63,971 nt of DNA from an uncultured Prevotellaceae bacterium (GTDB lineage Bacteria > Bacteroidota > Bacteroidia > Bacteroidales > Bacteroidaceae). Positions within the stretch are counted from its first letter, which is position 1. Every line of letters begins with the position of its first letter. The translations under genes and the position numbers were made by a program. Positions 17,177 to 26,889 of this stretch are shown here, piece by piece. The notes under the pieces were generated by a model. That model was not told the DNA's origin. It ran no database searches and saw nothing but the letters and a program-made list of their open reading frames with translations. The DNA lies in the NCBI GenBank assembly GCA_902775605.1, contig CACYNE010000010.1, forward strand, positions 1-63,971. Reading direction: 5' to 3'.

Positions 17177-17635
17177 TTGAAACAGATTGCTATTTTATTG
17201 ATGACGATTGTGGCACTGGGAGTAGCCACAACAACTAATGCCAAGAAGATTGCCACGCCCAAGATGTATATCTATGGGTTCGCAGCATCGTTTAATGATT
17301 CTATCATCTACTTTACCAATGTTCAGGAACTGAACAATGTATGGGTAGAGAAAAAGCATAAGGAGCTGGATGTGCGCCAACTCTATTCACAGCAGTTGCG
17401 CGACTATCTCAAGGCTCAGGGCTTAGCAAATCGCACTTGCATCGTGGTGGCTCACCCCAAGCGTGCAAAACTCGAAAAGCAGTTCCTGAAAATGAAAAAG
17501 CTCTATACGCAGTCGAAAGACGGAAAAGTGCATTACGATGTCAGATTCCTGGGCGATCATGATTTTCAATTTCAGACAATAGATATGTCTGGGTTCTACA
17601 CCAACGACAACGAACAAGAAAAGGAGGCTGAGTAA
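17177..17635 (+). CDS. secreted hypothetical protein, 152 aa
   Basis: The start is probably TTG at 17177, because it gives a proper signal peptide (MKQIAILLMTIVALGVATTTNA); the first in-frame ATG would leave only half of it. The mature part is basic (many Lys) with a FAASFNDSIIYFTNVQEL strand region and no motif I can name. It follows rpoD by 14 nt and probably shares its transcript. The stop codon lies inside the loop of a perfect terminator hairpin. The family is not recognised; the likely location is the periplasm. Confidence 0.7.
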   Translation: MKQIAILLMTIVALGVATTTNAKKIATPKMYIYGFAASFNDSIIYFTNVQELNNVWVEKKHKELDVRQLYSQQLRDYLKAQGLANRTCIVVAHPKRAKLEKQFLKMKKLYTQSKDGKVHYDVRFLGDHDFQFQTIDMSGFYTNDNEQEKEAE

Positions 17636-17650
17636 GCCTCCTTATTTTTT
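17621..17650 (+). terminator. terminator overlapping the end of the 17177 gene
   Basis: AAGGAGGCT (17621-17629) pairs perfectly with AGCCTCCTT (17635-17643), and six T follow at 17645-17650. The stop codon sits in the loop. It ends the rpoD transcript opposite the convergent ispE gene. Confidence 0.85.
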
Positions 17651-17686
17651 CTCGTCTTTTCTATCTTGATAATCTTTTGTTTGGGG

Positions 17687-18517
17687 TTACAAAGAAAGCA
17701 CTTCTTTATACATTCCCTCAAACTCACCTTCCAACGTAGGCTTTTCCTTAAAGATGCCAAACAGCGCGCTACCGCTACCACTCATTGCTGCATAGGCGGC
17801 GCCAAGTTTATAAAGACGCTGTTTCACTGCTCCTATCTCGGGATGCAAGGCAAAGACGCTCTCCTCGAAGTCGTTCACCAGTTCCTCACGCCACGTTTCA
17901 ATAGGTTGGCGCACCACCTCTAAGCAGTTCTTCGCAGGTTTGTGGGGCACAATGCGTGAGAAAGCCTCCTTGGTGGGAACTGGAATATTGGGACGCACAA
18001 CTGCCAAGAAGTAACCCTTCAAACTAAGGTCAATGGCTTGCAGGCGTTCGCCAATACCCTCGGCATAAGCGGGACGATTCAAAATAAAGATGGGACAGTC
18101 GGCACCCAGTTTGGCAGCATAGTCTATCAACTGCTGCTGAGTGAGTCCTAAAGAAAACATATCATTGAGCAGTAAGAGCATAGCAGCACAGTCACTCGAA
18201 CCGCCGCCCATACCCGCCTGTGTAGGAATAGCTTTATAAAGATGGGCATGCACACGAGGCATCTGGGGGAAGTCCTGCTTCAGGAGGTTATAGGCCCTCA
18301 CCACCAGATTACGCTGTTCATCACCCTCGATATCAATGTTTGTCACCTTCAAGTCACAATCATAGGGCGAAGGAAAAGCCTCATCCATCACCTGTACCTC
18401 AAGCGCGTCTTTCAGTTGAACAGGAAAGAACACTGTCTCCAGATTATGATATCCATCAGGGCGACGCTCTACAACGTTCAGCCCCAAATTGATTTTTGCT
18501 ATAGGGAATGTTATCAT
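17687..18517 (-). CDS. ispE: 4-diphosphocytidyl-2-C-methyl-D-erythritol kinase
   Basis: This GHMP kinase phosphorylates CDP-methylerythritol in the non-mevalonate isoprenoid pathway. It has the N-terminal AKINLGLNV (with Lys8), the ATP loop GMGGGSSDCAA (102-112) and a C-terminal AAMSGSGSALFGIF motif. At 276 aa it has the usual length. It starts one base after the nth stop codon and is the last gene of the minus-strand operon that begins with fabD. It converges on the rpoD unit. Confidence 0.95.
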   Translation of the reverse strand: MITFPIAKINLGLNVVERRPDGYHNLETVFFPVQLKDALEVQVMDEAFPSPYDCDLKVTNIDIEGDEQRNLVVRAYNLLKQDFPQMPRVHAHLYKAIPTQAGMGGGSSDCAAMLLLLNDMFSLGLTQQQLIDYAAKLGADCPIFILNRPAYAEGIGERLQAIDLSLKGYFLAVVRPNIPVPTKEAFSRIVPHKPAKNCLEVVRQPIETWREELVNDFEESVFALHPEIGAVKQRLYKLGAAYAAMSGSGSALFGIFKEKPTLEGEFEGMYKEVLSL

Positions 18518-18518
18518 A

Positions 18519-19172
18519 TTAATGTTCTAATCTTGAGTTTTCCATCATCTTAGGGCATACCGACTCCAAAGCACATTTTTCACAATGGGGCTTGCGAGAG
18601 GTACACACATAGCGGCCATGAAGCAACAGCCAATGATGCGCCAATGACACCTCATTTTCAGGAATATGCTTCTTCAACGTCTGTTCTACCTTGAATGGCG
18701 TATTGTCGGTTTTCGACACGAGTCCCAAACGATGGCTCACACGAAAGACGTGAGTATCAACAGGCATCGCAGCCTGACCGAAAGCAACAGCCTGAATGAC
18801 GTTAGCAGTCTTGCGCCCTACTCCAGGTAAATCCAACAACTGATTCATATCGCCAGGCACTTCACCATCAAAACGTTCTATCAACATGCGTGACAACTCA
18901 ACGAGGTGCTTGGCCTTCGAGTTGGGATAACTCACGCTACTCACATATTCCAGCACATCCTCTGGCTCAGCCTGTGCCATCGTCTTAGCATCAGGATAAC
19001 GACGGAAGAGTTCTGGCGTCACTAGGTTCACTCGTTTGTCCGTACACTGGGCACTGAGCACCACAGCCACCAACAACTGGAACACACTTCCGAAATCCAA
19101 TTCGGTAGTAACCTCTGGCATCTCCTTACGGAAATACGCCAACACTGTTTTATAACGTTCCTCTCTCGTCAT
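18519..19172 (-). CDS. nth: endonuclease III
   Basis: This base-excision-repair DNA glycosylase/AP lyase has 217 aa. The helix-hairpin-helix LLDLPGVGRKTANVI supplies the catalytic Lys, and PVDTHVFRVSHRLGL supplies the catalytic Asp. The C-terminal CTSRKPHCEKCALESVC has the C-X6-C-X2-C-X5-C spacing of the 4Fe-4S cluster. It lies 24 nt after the propeller lipoprotein and immediately before ispE. Confidence 0.96.
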   Translation of the reverse strand: MTREERYKTVLAYFRKEMPEVTTELDFGSVFQLLVAVVLSAQCTDKRVNLVTPELFRRYPDAKTMAQAEPEDVLEYVSSVSYPNSKAKHLVELSRMLIERFDGEVPGDMNQLLDLPGVGRKTANVIQAVAFGQAAMPVDTHVFRVSHRLGLVSKTDNTPFKVEQTLKKHIPENEVSLAHHWLLLHGRYVCTSRKPHCEKCALESVCPKMMENSRLEH

Positions 19173-19196
19173 CTCTTAATACTTTTTTCTGGTGCC

Positions 19197-20696
19197 TCAT
19201 TTAGAGAGTTTCTGCACATATTGCACAGGCTGTCCCTCTTCCTCGCGCAGAATCTTGGCGAAGTCCTGAGGATCGTACTTCACGGGACCACGCATAAACT
19301 CTGGGATGTTATAGCTCTTCATGAACTGACGATGATACTCCGGATCGGCCTGAGGCAAAACAAAGGCCTTAGTACTTTGCCCCTGCTCATCAACATGTGC
19401 AATGAAGGGACGCGTGAAGTTGCCATCCTCTCGTCTGCTGCTCACTACGAGCCAACGTCCGTTGCTCGACCATGAATGATAACTCTCCGTATCATCGGAA
19501 TTAATACCGTTCATCCTACCACACTCACCAGTGGTCAAGTCCATCATCCAAAGGTCGGCCTCATGATGCCAAATATGGAAGCAGCCATAGTTACCCAGGG
19601 TAAAAACGAGGAATCGTCCATCGGGAGATATACGAGGCAACGTGGCACTCTTGTCGAGAGAGTCGGCATTGAACACCATCTGACGGGGACCAAAGGCCAT
19701 TGTCTCTGGGTCAAAACTCTTCTTATAAATACAATACTTAAACTCCTTGGCTCTCATGATAACGTCGGTTTCATGCTCCAGTGAGTCGTTGTAAACGAAG
19801 TGGGCGCTGCAATAATACAACGTCTTACCATCGGGAGCCCAGAAGGGATAGATTTCAAACTCCTCGGTATCGTTCTCTATGTTCGTCACCTGATTCTTCT
19901 TAGCATCATAGGCAATGAGGTCGCTGGCCGAATCGAACACCTCAATTTTATTATGATGGGCCGTGTGGAAACTCTGTCCTGTATGGTTCGTTGAGAATAC
20001 GACCAATGGCAACCAAGGATGCCAGGTGGGATAAACACCTGCTGAAAGGATAGAGTCATTACGCATGTTGATTTTCCTCAACTCTCCATCATAGGCCACC
20101 ACGGTGCCACCCATATTCTGACGTGCATGAAAGAGCATGCGGTCGGGATTATATTGCTGATAGTTGTGACAGTTGACGCACTGTCCATTCTCTTCAGTGC
20201 AACAAAGCATATTATCCACCATCACCCGTTCCTCATAGTTTTCCAGACAACGCTGGTTCAAAGTCAGTTCTTCATAGGTGACGTATGAGGGTGATATCAG
20301 TCGATAACTCATCCAAGGATCAATGCTGTCAGGCGACACATGAAGAGCAAAGGGCTTATAGCCAGTCCACTGCTCACCCTGGCGACTGAAAACCTGAACC
20401 GTAATATCCTGTCCTTTGGCCTGAGCCAGCATTTCGCGCCAGTCGTCCATATCGGGCTGTATCTTATCACCCCCAAGCACCATCTCATCATCACCAAAAG
20501 AAAGACGAGCAACCACTTCTTCTGACTCATCATTCATCATAAACGTCAGCGGGGCAATATTCACGGGAATAGTCACATCCGTATAGTCGGGATAGATGTC
20601 TGGCAGTTTATCCGACTGTTTGAAGTTATCAGGAACGCTGGCCGAGTGGCATGCCACCAGTGCCAGTGCCATTATGGAATAAAGGAGTTGTTTCAT
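19197..20696 (-). CDS. TolB-like beta-propeller lipoprotein with a haem c motif
   Basis: The 499-aa precursor begins with a lipoprotein signal (ALALVAC, Cys16). A single CVNCH motif near residue 173 would bind haem c covalently. The following 300 residues have PD40/WD40-like repeats (SPDGRFLVFTLG, WAPDGKTLYYCS, WSSNGRWLVVSS) as in TolB. I recall this type in Bacteroidales as a TolB-like translocation protein, but its function is not established. It overlaps the upstream DUF6057 gene by one base (TAATG), which implies translational coupling and perhaps a shared complex at the inner membrane or periplasmic face. Confidence 0.75.
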   Translation of the reverse strand: MKQLLYSIMALALVACHSASVPDNFKQSDKLPDIYPDYTDVTIPVNIAPLTFMMNDESEEVVARLSFGDDEMVLGGDKIQPDMDDWREMLAQAKGQDITVQVFSRQGEQWTGYKPFALHVSPDSIDPWMSYRLISPSYVTYEELTLNQRCLENYEERVMVDNMLCCTEENGQCVNCHNYQQYNPDRMLFHARQNMGGTVVAYDGELRKINMRNDSILSAGVYPTWHPWLPLVVFSTNHTGQSFHTAHHNKIEVFDSASDLIAYDAKKNQVTNIENDTEEFEIYPFWAPDGKTLYYCSAHFVYNDSLEHETDVIMRAKEFKYCIYKKSFDPETMAFGPRQMVFNADSLDKSATLPRISPDGRFLVFTLGNYGCFHIWHHEADLWMMDLTTGECGRMNGINSDDTESYHSWSSNGRWLVVSSRREDGNFTRPFIAHVDEQGQSTKAFVLPQADPEYHRQFMKSYNIPEFMRGPVKYDPQDFAKILREEEGQPVQYVQKLSK

Positions 20697-22519
20697 TAGT
20701 AAATCTTTTGATTTCGGATTAAGAAATATTCATAGTAAAACGTCTTGCCGAACTTGGGATAGAAGATGGGCTTCATCTGCTCTTCCGACATGCCTCCACA
20801 ACGCTGTGCCAGTTCCATAAAATCTTTATAGTTCTTCACCACATCAGCGTCAAAAGGCATATTGCTGATATCGACCTGATGTTCCAAATGGCCATAAAGA
20901 TAGGCTGCCTCCTGATAATGCTTGGGCATACGCTCACCCTGATGAAGGGTAGCATAGTTGAAGAATCGAGGCCAGAACATACCGATGTCCTTCTTCCACA
21001 AGGCAGCCAGCAGAGTCAGTTCCTGAACCAGCGGATCACGGGTATTGATGTCGAGAAGCACGTTCATCAGATACATCTCAGGCAGTCCGTTGTCCGAACC
21101 CAGATGATCTTCCTTCATCAGCAGTCGCTTCGTAAAGGCATAATTCTTGTCGTCGTTCATCTTTTCTGGATGCTTGGCAAACTGCTCTTGTTCCAAAGCC
21201 CAGTCTTTGTGGAACCGGGTGTGCTTCAACAGACCAATATATTTCTTGGCAACTTCAGTCTCACCATTGAGCAAGGCACAGCGCGTCATGTATTTCAAAT
21301 GATCGGCACGCCAGCCATACTCCACACCATCCTCCAGACACCATCTGTAGCAATAGTTGGCCTGACCATATTCATAATAGATGGCACAGCCAACAACCTG
21401 CGTCATATTCACCTTCATGGGAGCATTATACGCCTTAGCACCAGTAAGATAGTGGTACATCTCGTCGCCCTGTCGACCCAAACGAAACAACGCCAAGTTC
21501 TTCATCATCACAATGGCACGAGTGGGTTCTTCCTCAAGGTCGGTGGCAGCACGAAGCATACCCTCCCAATCGTTTTGTTCCATGGAACGGCGCATTTCCA
21601 ATTCCTTTTCAAAGTTATAGTCGCGATACCAATAGTGATTAACACCCCATACCATTACTGCCAAAAGAACTACCTGACACACAGCCCATACAGCTGTCTT
21701 GTCAGCCACTTTCTGCAGTTTCTCAGGAACAGGCACAGCCATCACCATATAATAGACGCCTATCAGAATAAAAGGTATGTAGTAATTGGGATATGCCTTA
21801 TCAAGTTCGAACATAGGCAGAGCTGCAATATAGATATTGTCATAGTTCGTCTGATAGTACACCGTCCAGTAATATACTATTGGCACCAACCAAACAGACA
21901 GCAGAGCCAAAAGACAACTTGCTATTTTCATTGGCAATTTCATATCTTGCAGTTGCCAGGATAGTAATCCCATCAATACCACAGCCAACAGGCCATAGAC
22001 ACCTAATAACGGATACAGCACAGCACCAGCAACTACCACAGCAACAGGACGTAGAATAGAAGGCAGACAACGGTATCCCCAAACACTGGCCATTGCCAGA
22101 GTGAGTCCGATGGTACTCACAAAGAAATAGCCACGTAACTTCATATAGTAAATCCAGTAGCCCATCTCCATGTTTGATGCCAGCAACAAGCTCACTGGTA
22201 TCAGTAGCAACACGGCCCACTTCATTTTGACATTCAGTGCCTTAGCTGACAACCACACCAACAAAGCCCACCAGCCAATAAGCATCAATACTCCCAGCCA
22301 AGTGTGATAAAAGAACTCCGTAAAGAACGTACCCAGCCAAGTCAACAAACCGCCTGCTACAACCATCTGCTGCTTAAAGAAAAGTCCGGTGTTCAGGTGC
22401 AGATTAAGTTCTTGCAACTTCCACAGCAAATTGTCTTCATATGTCAAGAGACTCCAAGCGACAACGCTCAGTGCTATGACAACCAACAGCAATGGAATGT
22501 ATTTCAATTGTTTCATCAT
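20696..22519 (-). CDS. DUF6057-like multi-pass membrane protein
   Basis: The first half of this 607-aa protein contains about eight hydrophobic segments between residues 8 and 300. The second half is soluble, helical and TPR-like (NLALFRLGRQGDEMYHYL, then LKYMTRCALLNGETEVAKKYI). Bacteroidales proteins of this layout, encoded next to a TolB-like lipoprotein, are classed as DUF6057, which is how I recognise it. No enzymatic motif is seen. The stop codon overlaps the lipoprotein start, and the GH13 gene is 24 nt upstream. Confidence 0.7.
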   Translation of the reverse strand: MMKQLKYIPLLLVVIALSVVAWSLLTYEDNLLWKLQELNLHLNTGLFFKQQMVVAGGLLTWLGTFFTEFFYHTWLGVLMLIGWWALLVWLSAKALNVKMKWAVLLLIPVSLLLASNMEMGYWIYYMKLRGYFFVSTIGLTLAMASVWGYRCLPSILRPVAVVVAGAVLYPLLGVYGLLAVVLMGLLSWQLQDMKLPMKIASCLLALLSVWLVPIVYYWTVYYQTNYDNIYIAALPMFELDKAYPNYYIPFILIGVYYMVMAVPVPEKLQKVADKTAVWAVCQVVLLAVMVWGVNHYWYRDYNFEKELEMRRSMEQNDWEGMLRAATDLEEEPTRAIVMMKNLALFRLGRQGDEMYHYLTGAKAYNAPMKVNMTQVVGCAIYYEYGQANYCYRWCLEDGVEYGWRADHLKYMTRCALLNGETEVAKKYIGLLKHTRFHKDWALEQEQFAKHPEKMNDDKNYAFTKRLLMKEDHLGSDNGLPEMYLMNVLLDINTRDPLVQELTLLAALWKKDIGMFWPRFFNYATLHQGERMPKHYQEAAYLYGHLEHQVDISNMPFDADVVKNYKDFMELAQRCGGMSEEQMKPIFYPKFGKTFYYEYFLIRNQKIY

Positions 22520-22543
22520 CTATAGTTTTAGTTTTTTTCTAAG

Positions 22544-24169
22544 CTACAGCTTATAGACCACAGCCCCACGGGCAGGCAACGAGACATCAACCTGCTGATC
22601 ACGTATCAGCACAAGAGATGCTTGCTGTCCAGTCATGAGGTCAATAGCCTGATAGGCTTTCTCCTGCATCTCCAAATAATTGAAAGCATGATCGGGAATG
22701 GTGATGTGCATCGTCAAAGGCGCATCGTCGAAATTAACCACCACAAGGAGGATATCCTTACCTGCCTTACGGAGGAAGGCATACTGACGATAGTACTGCT
22801 GGTTGGCATACATCACATCAAAGGTCATACCCTCAGTAACGACCTTTTCCCTGCGGGCAATATCTAACACCTTATTATATATGATGGTAAGGGGCGAGAA
22901 CCGACTGCCAAACGACCAATAGTCAAAAATGGTGGTGCGTCCGTCACGACCGCTGAAGCCTTCTTCATCCATACCTCGCTCTCCCCACTCCTGACCAGCA
23001 TAGAACATAAAGGGATTCTTCTGCAGCAAAGCACTAACAACAAGTGCGGGCACAGCTTTCTCACCAGAGCCAGCAAAGAAATCGCTTGCAATTCGTTGCT
23101 CGTCATGATTCTCAAGGAAATAGAGCATGTGGTCACGGATGTCATCTGTCTGCTGCCAGGCCCAAGTGATAGCATCTGTATTGCGACGATGACAAATAAC
23201 ATCGCGCAGCGCATCGTACATGCCTACTTTGTCATAGAGATAATCAAAGCCAGAGGCAATGTAGTGACGATATTCGTGAGGATTATACACCTCACCAATG
23301 AATCGTATGTCAGGATACTTTTCACGTACCCTGGCTGTTGCCCACGACCAGAATTCAGCTGGCACCATCTCAGCCATGTCACATCGGAAGGCATCAACGC
23401 CCTTACCTGCCCAGAAAAGCAGGATATGAAGCATTTTCTCCCACGTATTTGGAATAGGGTCGAAATGACCTATACCGCCTGCATAGTAGTCCACGCCATA
23501 GTTCAGTTTCACCGTCTCGTACCAGTCATTCATGCCTGGTGCGTTATGGAAGCAGTCGTTACCTGTAGCTTTGGCTGGCATCTCCGTATAGGGCTCTGTC
23601 TCACCATGATAGAGGTCGAAATATGGAGTAAACTGCTGACCTGGACAGTAATAGAAATTATTGTGCTGAGGATCAAAACCGGTATCTTGATGATCGTCCT
23701 CACCAAGGTCTCGAACACCTGCAGGCTTGCAAATGCTCTTATACTGGCGAGCCACATGATTGGGCACGAAGTCGATAATCATTTTCAAGCCAGCACGGTG
23801 GGTACGACTGACAAGTTTTTCAAATTCCTCCATTCGTTTTTCAACATTGACAGCCAAATCTGGGTCAACGTCGTAATAGTCGGTAATGGCATAAGGCGAT
23901 CCTGCCCTACCCTTCAAGACAGCGGGATGCTGACGGGGAATGCCATACTGACTATAGTCGGTCATCGTGGCATGACGAATCACACCCGTATACCATACAT
24001 GCGAAACACCCATCTCGCGGATCTGTTTGAGGACCGAAGGAGTGAAATCATTAAACTTTCCACAACCGTTTTCCTCAATGGTACCAAAAGGTTTACGCGC
24101 CTGACAGCGGTTGCCATACAGACGCGTAAATATTTGGTAAATAATAATTTTATTCGATGCCATGAGCAT
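22544..24169 (-). CDS. alpha-amylase family glycoside hydrolase (GH13)
   Basis: The (beta/alpha)8 GH13 motifs are present: DFVPNHVA (133-140), the nucleophile region DAFRCDMAE (D264), the acid/base FIGEVYNP (E293) and ENHDEQ (D356). There is no signal peptide, so it is a cytoplasmic enzyme, probably acting on maltodextrins or glycogen. A C-terminal beta domain ends the 541 residues. ATG 24169 and ATG 24163 are both possible starts. Either overlaps the end of fabD, so it is in the same operon. Whether it acts as an amylase, a maltogenic enzyme or a trehalose-type enzyme cannot be told from the motifs. Confidence 0.88.
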   Translation of the reverse strand: MLMASNKIIIYQIFTRLYGNRCQARKPFGTIEENGCGKFNDFTPSVLKQIREMGVSHVWYTGVIRHATMTDYSQYGIPRQHPAVLKGRAGSPYAITDYYDVDPDLAVNVEKRMEEFEKLVSRTHRAGLKMIIDFVPNHVARQYKSICKPAGVRDLGEDDHQDTGFDPQHNNFYYCPGQQFTPYFDLYHGETEPYTEMPAKATGNDCFHNAPGMNDWYETVKLNYGVDYYAGGIGHFDPIPNTWEKMLHILLFWAGKGVDAFRCDMAEMVPAEFWSWATARVREKYPDIRFIGEVYNPHEYRHYIASGFDYLYDKVGMYDALRDVICHRRNTDAITWAWQQTDDIRDHMLYFLENHDEQRIASDFFAGSGEKAVPALVVSALLQKNPFMFYAGQEWGERGMDEEGFSGRDGRTTIFDYWSFGSRFSPLTIIYNKVLDIARREKVVTEGMTFDVMYANQQYYRQYAFLRKAGKDILLVVVNFDDAPLTMHITIPDHAFNYLEMQEKAYQAIDLMTGQQASLVLIRDQQVDVSLPARGAVVYKL

Positions 24170-25037
24170 TTACTTCCTTATTAATTTTGGCAATCATGCC
24201 TTGCAATGCCTTACCAGGACCACACTCTGTGAAGTCGTCAGCACCGTCGGCAATCATGTTCTGCACACACTGTGTCCAACGAACTGAAGAGGTGAGCTGA
24301 GCAATAAGATTCTGCTTAATCTCAGCAGGCTCAGTATGAGGCTTGCCATCAACGTTCTGATAAACGGGACACTTAGGTGTCTGGAACTCGGTTTTCTCGA
24401 TAGCAGCCTGAAGTTCGTCTTTAGCGGGCTGCATCAGAGGGCTATGGAAAGCGCCACCTACCTTCAAGGGCAAAGCACGCTTAGCACCTGCTGCCTTCAA
24501 CTGCTCGCAAGCCTCGTTAATTGCATCAACATTACCAGAGATAACAAGCTGACCAGGATTGTTGTAGTTTGCACAAACCACGATATTGCCCTCGCGATTG
24601 ATACCAGCGCAGATCTCCTCTACCTTCTCGTCGGGCAGACCAATGATGGCAGCCATTGTTGAGGGAGCTGCCTCACATGCCTTCTGCATGGCCATAGCAC
24701 GAGCGTAAACAAGACGCAGACCATCTTCGAATGACAGTGCGCCTGCAGCAACAAGTGCAGAGAACTCACCCAAAGAGTGACCAGCAGTCATTGCGGGCTG
24801 GAAGGCGTCACCCATACAGATGGCTGAGATGACAGAGTGAAGGAATACAGCGGGCTGAGTGACCTTTGTCTGCTTCAGGTCATCGTCCGTGCCTTCAAAC
24901 ATAATATCAGTGATTCTATAACCCAGAATCTCGTTTGCTTTCTCAAAAAGTTCCTTAGCTGTTGCGTTGTTGTCGTAGAGGTCTTTACCCATTCCTACGA
25001 ACTGTGCTCCCTGTCCAGGGAATACGAATGCTTTCAT
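24150..25037 (-). CDS. fabD: malonyl-CoA:ACP transacylase
   Basis: FabD loads malonyl groups onto acyl carrier protein for fatty acid synthesis. Visible motifs are FPGQGAQ (6-12), GHSLGE with catalytic S88, and GGAFHSP with H198. The 295-aa length is normal. It is the first gene of a minus-strand operon continuing to ispE and has its own promoter, partly embedded in the terminator of the upstream GH43 gene. Confidence 0.95.
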   Translation of the reverse strand: MKAFVFPGQGAQFVGMGKDLYDNNATAKELFEKANEILGYRITDIMFEGTDDDLKQTKVTQPAVFLHSVISAICMGDAFQPAMTAGHSLGEFSALVAAGALSFEDGLRLVYARAMAMQKACEAAPSTMAAIIGLPDEKVEEICAGINREGNIVVCANYNNPGQLVISGNVDAINEACEQLKAAGAKRALPLKVGGAFHSPLMQPAKDELQAAIEKTEFQTPKCPVYQNVDGKPHTEPAEIKQNLIAQLTSSVRWTQCVQNMIADGADDFTECGPGKALQGMIAKINKEVNAHGIE

Positions 25038-25079
25038 TTCTTTCTACTTAATTTATTGATGAATAAATGTTTGCGCGTG

Positions 25080-25111
25080 CAAAGGTATAAAAAAATGGGC
25101 GAAGAACCAAA
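25080..25111 (-). promoter_or_regulatory. promoter of the fabD operon
   Basis: On the minus strand TTTG (25108-25111), 20-nt spacer, TACCTTTG (25080-25087) fits the consensus exactly. The -33 box lies in the loop of the GH43 terminator. Confidence 0.8.
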
Positions 25112-25126
25112 TTTCTTCACCCATTT
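25093..25126 (-). terminator. terminator of the GH43 gene
   Basis: A 14-bp stem with one mismatch (25093-25106 with 25113-25126) is followed on the minus strand by a run of about seven T. It ends GH43 transcription 50 nt past the stop codon. Confidence 0.8.
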
Positions 25127-25175
25127 CTTTTTCAGAAGCCTTGCTCCTTGCCCCAAAAGAGATTAATCGCTCATT

Positions 25176-26846
25176 TTATTCCTTTGTAAACACGAAATCG
25201 TGGAGTGTACAGATAGACTTGTCCTTCGTCTCCGACTTGAACACGAAGAAGATGGCACGTTTATACTCCAGTTTACACAAATCGGGCAGCGCCACACTCA
25301 GCTCCGTTGGCTCCTGTTTCATGTCGGCCTTCAATTCAATCTTGCCTAAGAGCATACCCTGCGAAGTCCAGGGACGGTCGGCCTTGATTTCGATAGTACC
25401 ATCGATACCCTGCGGTGTCAGATTCAATTGCAGTTTTGCATTCTCACCTTTAAACAAGTGTGTTCCATAGTCAGCATCACTGAAGTTGAAGTACTTATAG
25501 CCCACAATTGAGCCATCTGTATTATTCACCACGTCGTTGGTATTGTTCTTCAGGTCATAGGGCGCATCAAAGTTACTCTCCGTACCATAGCCTGAAGCCA
25601 CATACGAGCCATAAAACGTGTTGTTGGGCCACTCATGAGTGGCAGGTTTAGGACCAGTGTACCAACAAGCGATACCGGCTGAATGACGCTCCAACGGATT
25701 TAGGCCATTGGTGGCAAAGCCCTCCGAAGTGTACTCGCCCTCACTTATCTCTACCTTACCGCCTTCACCCTCTTCCACACTCACAGTGATAGGCGCCACC
25801 ATAGCCTGACGTGCATACTCATCCGTACCCGTCTGGCGATGATAGAACACCCACCACTTTCCATTGATCTCGCAGATGGAACCGTGAGTGTTGCCATCAG
25901 GCGTAGCCGAGGCAATCACGTTGCCCTGCTCGTCCTTCTCGCGACCACGTCCGTCAATGATGGTGCCGCCATATGTCCAAGGACCCAGTGGGTGGTCACT
26001 GTAGGCATAAGCCAGCGTATAGTTTGAGGTGGGCAGTCCAAACTCACCTTCCTCCGTAAAGCGACTATAGATAAACACATACTTATCCTTAATTTTGCGG
26101 ATGCTTGAAGCCTCGAAGAACTTAAAGCGCCCCTCCTGGTTGCGACCACTAATCATATCCTCTACTACCTTGGTACCAGGCTTGACGGTGGCCATCGTCG
26201 TTGGGTCAAACTCGGCAGCATAGCTACGCTCGAAACCCCAGTAGCCATACACACGTCCATCATCATCTACAAACACGGCAGGATCAAACTGCAGTACGCC
26301 ATCCACCTGGTTGGGGTTCTCCTTACTCCAGTTGCACACTTCAAAGGGTCCGTCAGGTCTGTTACTCTTGGCGATGAGTCCATTACGATAGCCCGTCTGG
26401 TCGTTGGGGAAGAGATAATAGGTTTTCTTACCTGTTGAGTCGGTGACCATCGTCACATCGGGTGCAAAAAGCACATCGGCTGTGCCAGCAGAATCGAAAG
26501 TCTCACCATCGCGGTTCTTATCAACAACAAGTATAACACCATCGTAACGCCACTGGCTCAGATCCTCAACAGGAGCTGACCATACAACTTGGTCACGTCC
26601 ACAATAGGCGTCAATCAAATTATCGTGCGAACCATAAATATAAACGCGCTGTTTACCTGGATTATCAGGATCATCAAAGACATAGGGCTCGCCATCGGGA
26701 ATATGTTCCCATAGGGGGAGATACGGATTGCCTACGGTGGTCAACTTATCAGGATGATCTCCTGAAGGCGTTGTCACACATGAAGTAGTTAACGACAGAC
26801 TCATCACAGCTGCCGCAGAAGCACACAGAATTGTTCTCTTTTTCAT
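25176..26846 (-). CDS. GH43 family glycoside hydrolase, lipoprotein
   Basis: The protein has a lipoprotein signal (SLTTSC, Cys23) and a five-bladed GH43 propeller. Candidate catalytic acids lie in EPYVFDDPD (near 53), QFDPAVFVDDDGRVYGYWG (near 190) and KFFEASSIRK (near 245). About 150 C-terminal residues form a probable beta-sandwich carbohydrate-binding domain. GH43 enzymes remove arabinose or xylose side chains from plant polysaccharides. The exact substrate cannot be read here, and it is not part of a visible susC/susD locus. It is a 556-aa, single-gene unit, probably anchored at the cell surface or outer membrane. Confidence 0.85.
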   Translation of the reverse strand: MKKRTILCASAAAVMSLSLTTSCVTTPSGDHPDKLTTVGNPYLPLWEHIPDGEPYVFDDPDNPGKQRVYIYGSHDNLIDAYCGRDQVVWSAPVEDLSQWRYDGVILVVDKNRDGETFDSAGTADVLFAPDVTMVTDSTGKKTYYLFPNDQTGYRNGLIAKSNRPDGPFEVCNWSKENPNQVDGVLQFDPAVFVDDDGRVYGYWGFERSYAAEFDPTTMATVKPGTKVVEDMISGRNQEGRFKFFEASSIRKIKDKYVFIYSRFTEEGEFGLPTSNYTLAYAYSDHPLGPWTYGGTIIDGRGREKDEQGNVIASATPDGNTHGSICEINGKWWVFYHRQTGTDEYARQAMVAPITVSVEEGEGGKVEISEGEYTSEGFATNGLNPLERHSAGIACWYTGPKPATHEWPNNTFYGSYVASGYGTESNFDAPYDLKNNTNDVVNNTDGSIVGYKYFNFSDADYGTHLFKGENAKLQLNLTPQGIDGTIEIKADRPWTSQGMLLGKIELKADMKQEPTELSVALPDLCKLEYKRAIFFVFKSETKDKSICTLHDFVFTKE

Positions 26847-26889
26847 TTGTTTATTTCTTTAGGTCCATCTTGCTTTGGCAAATTTTGTG

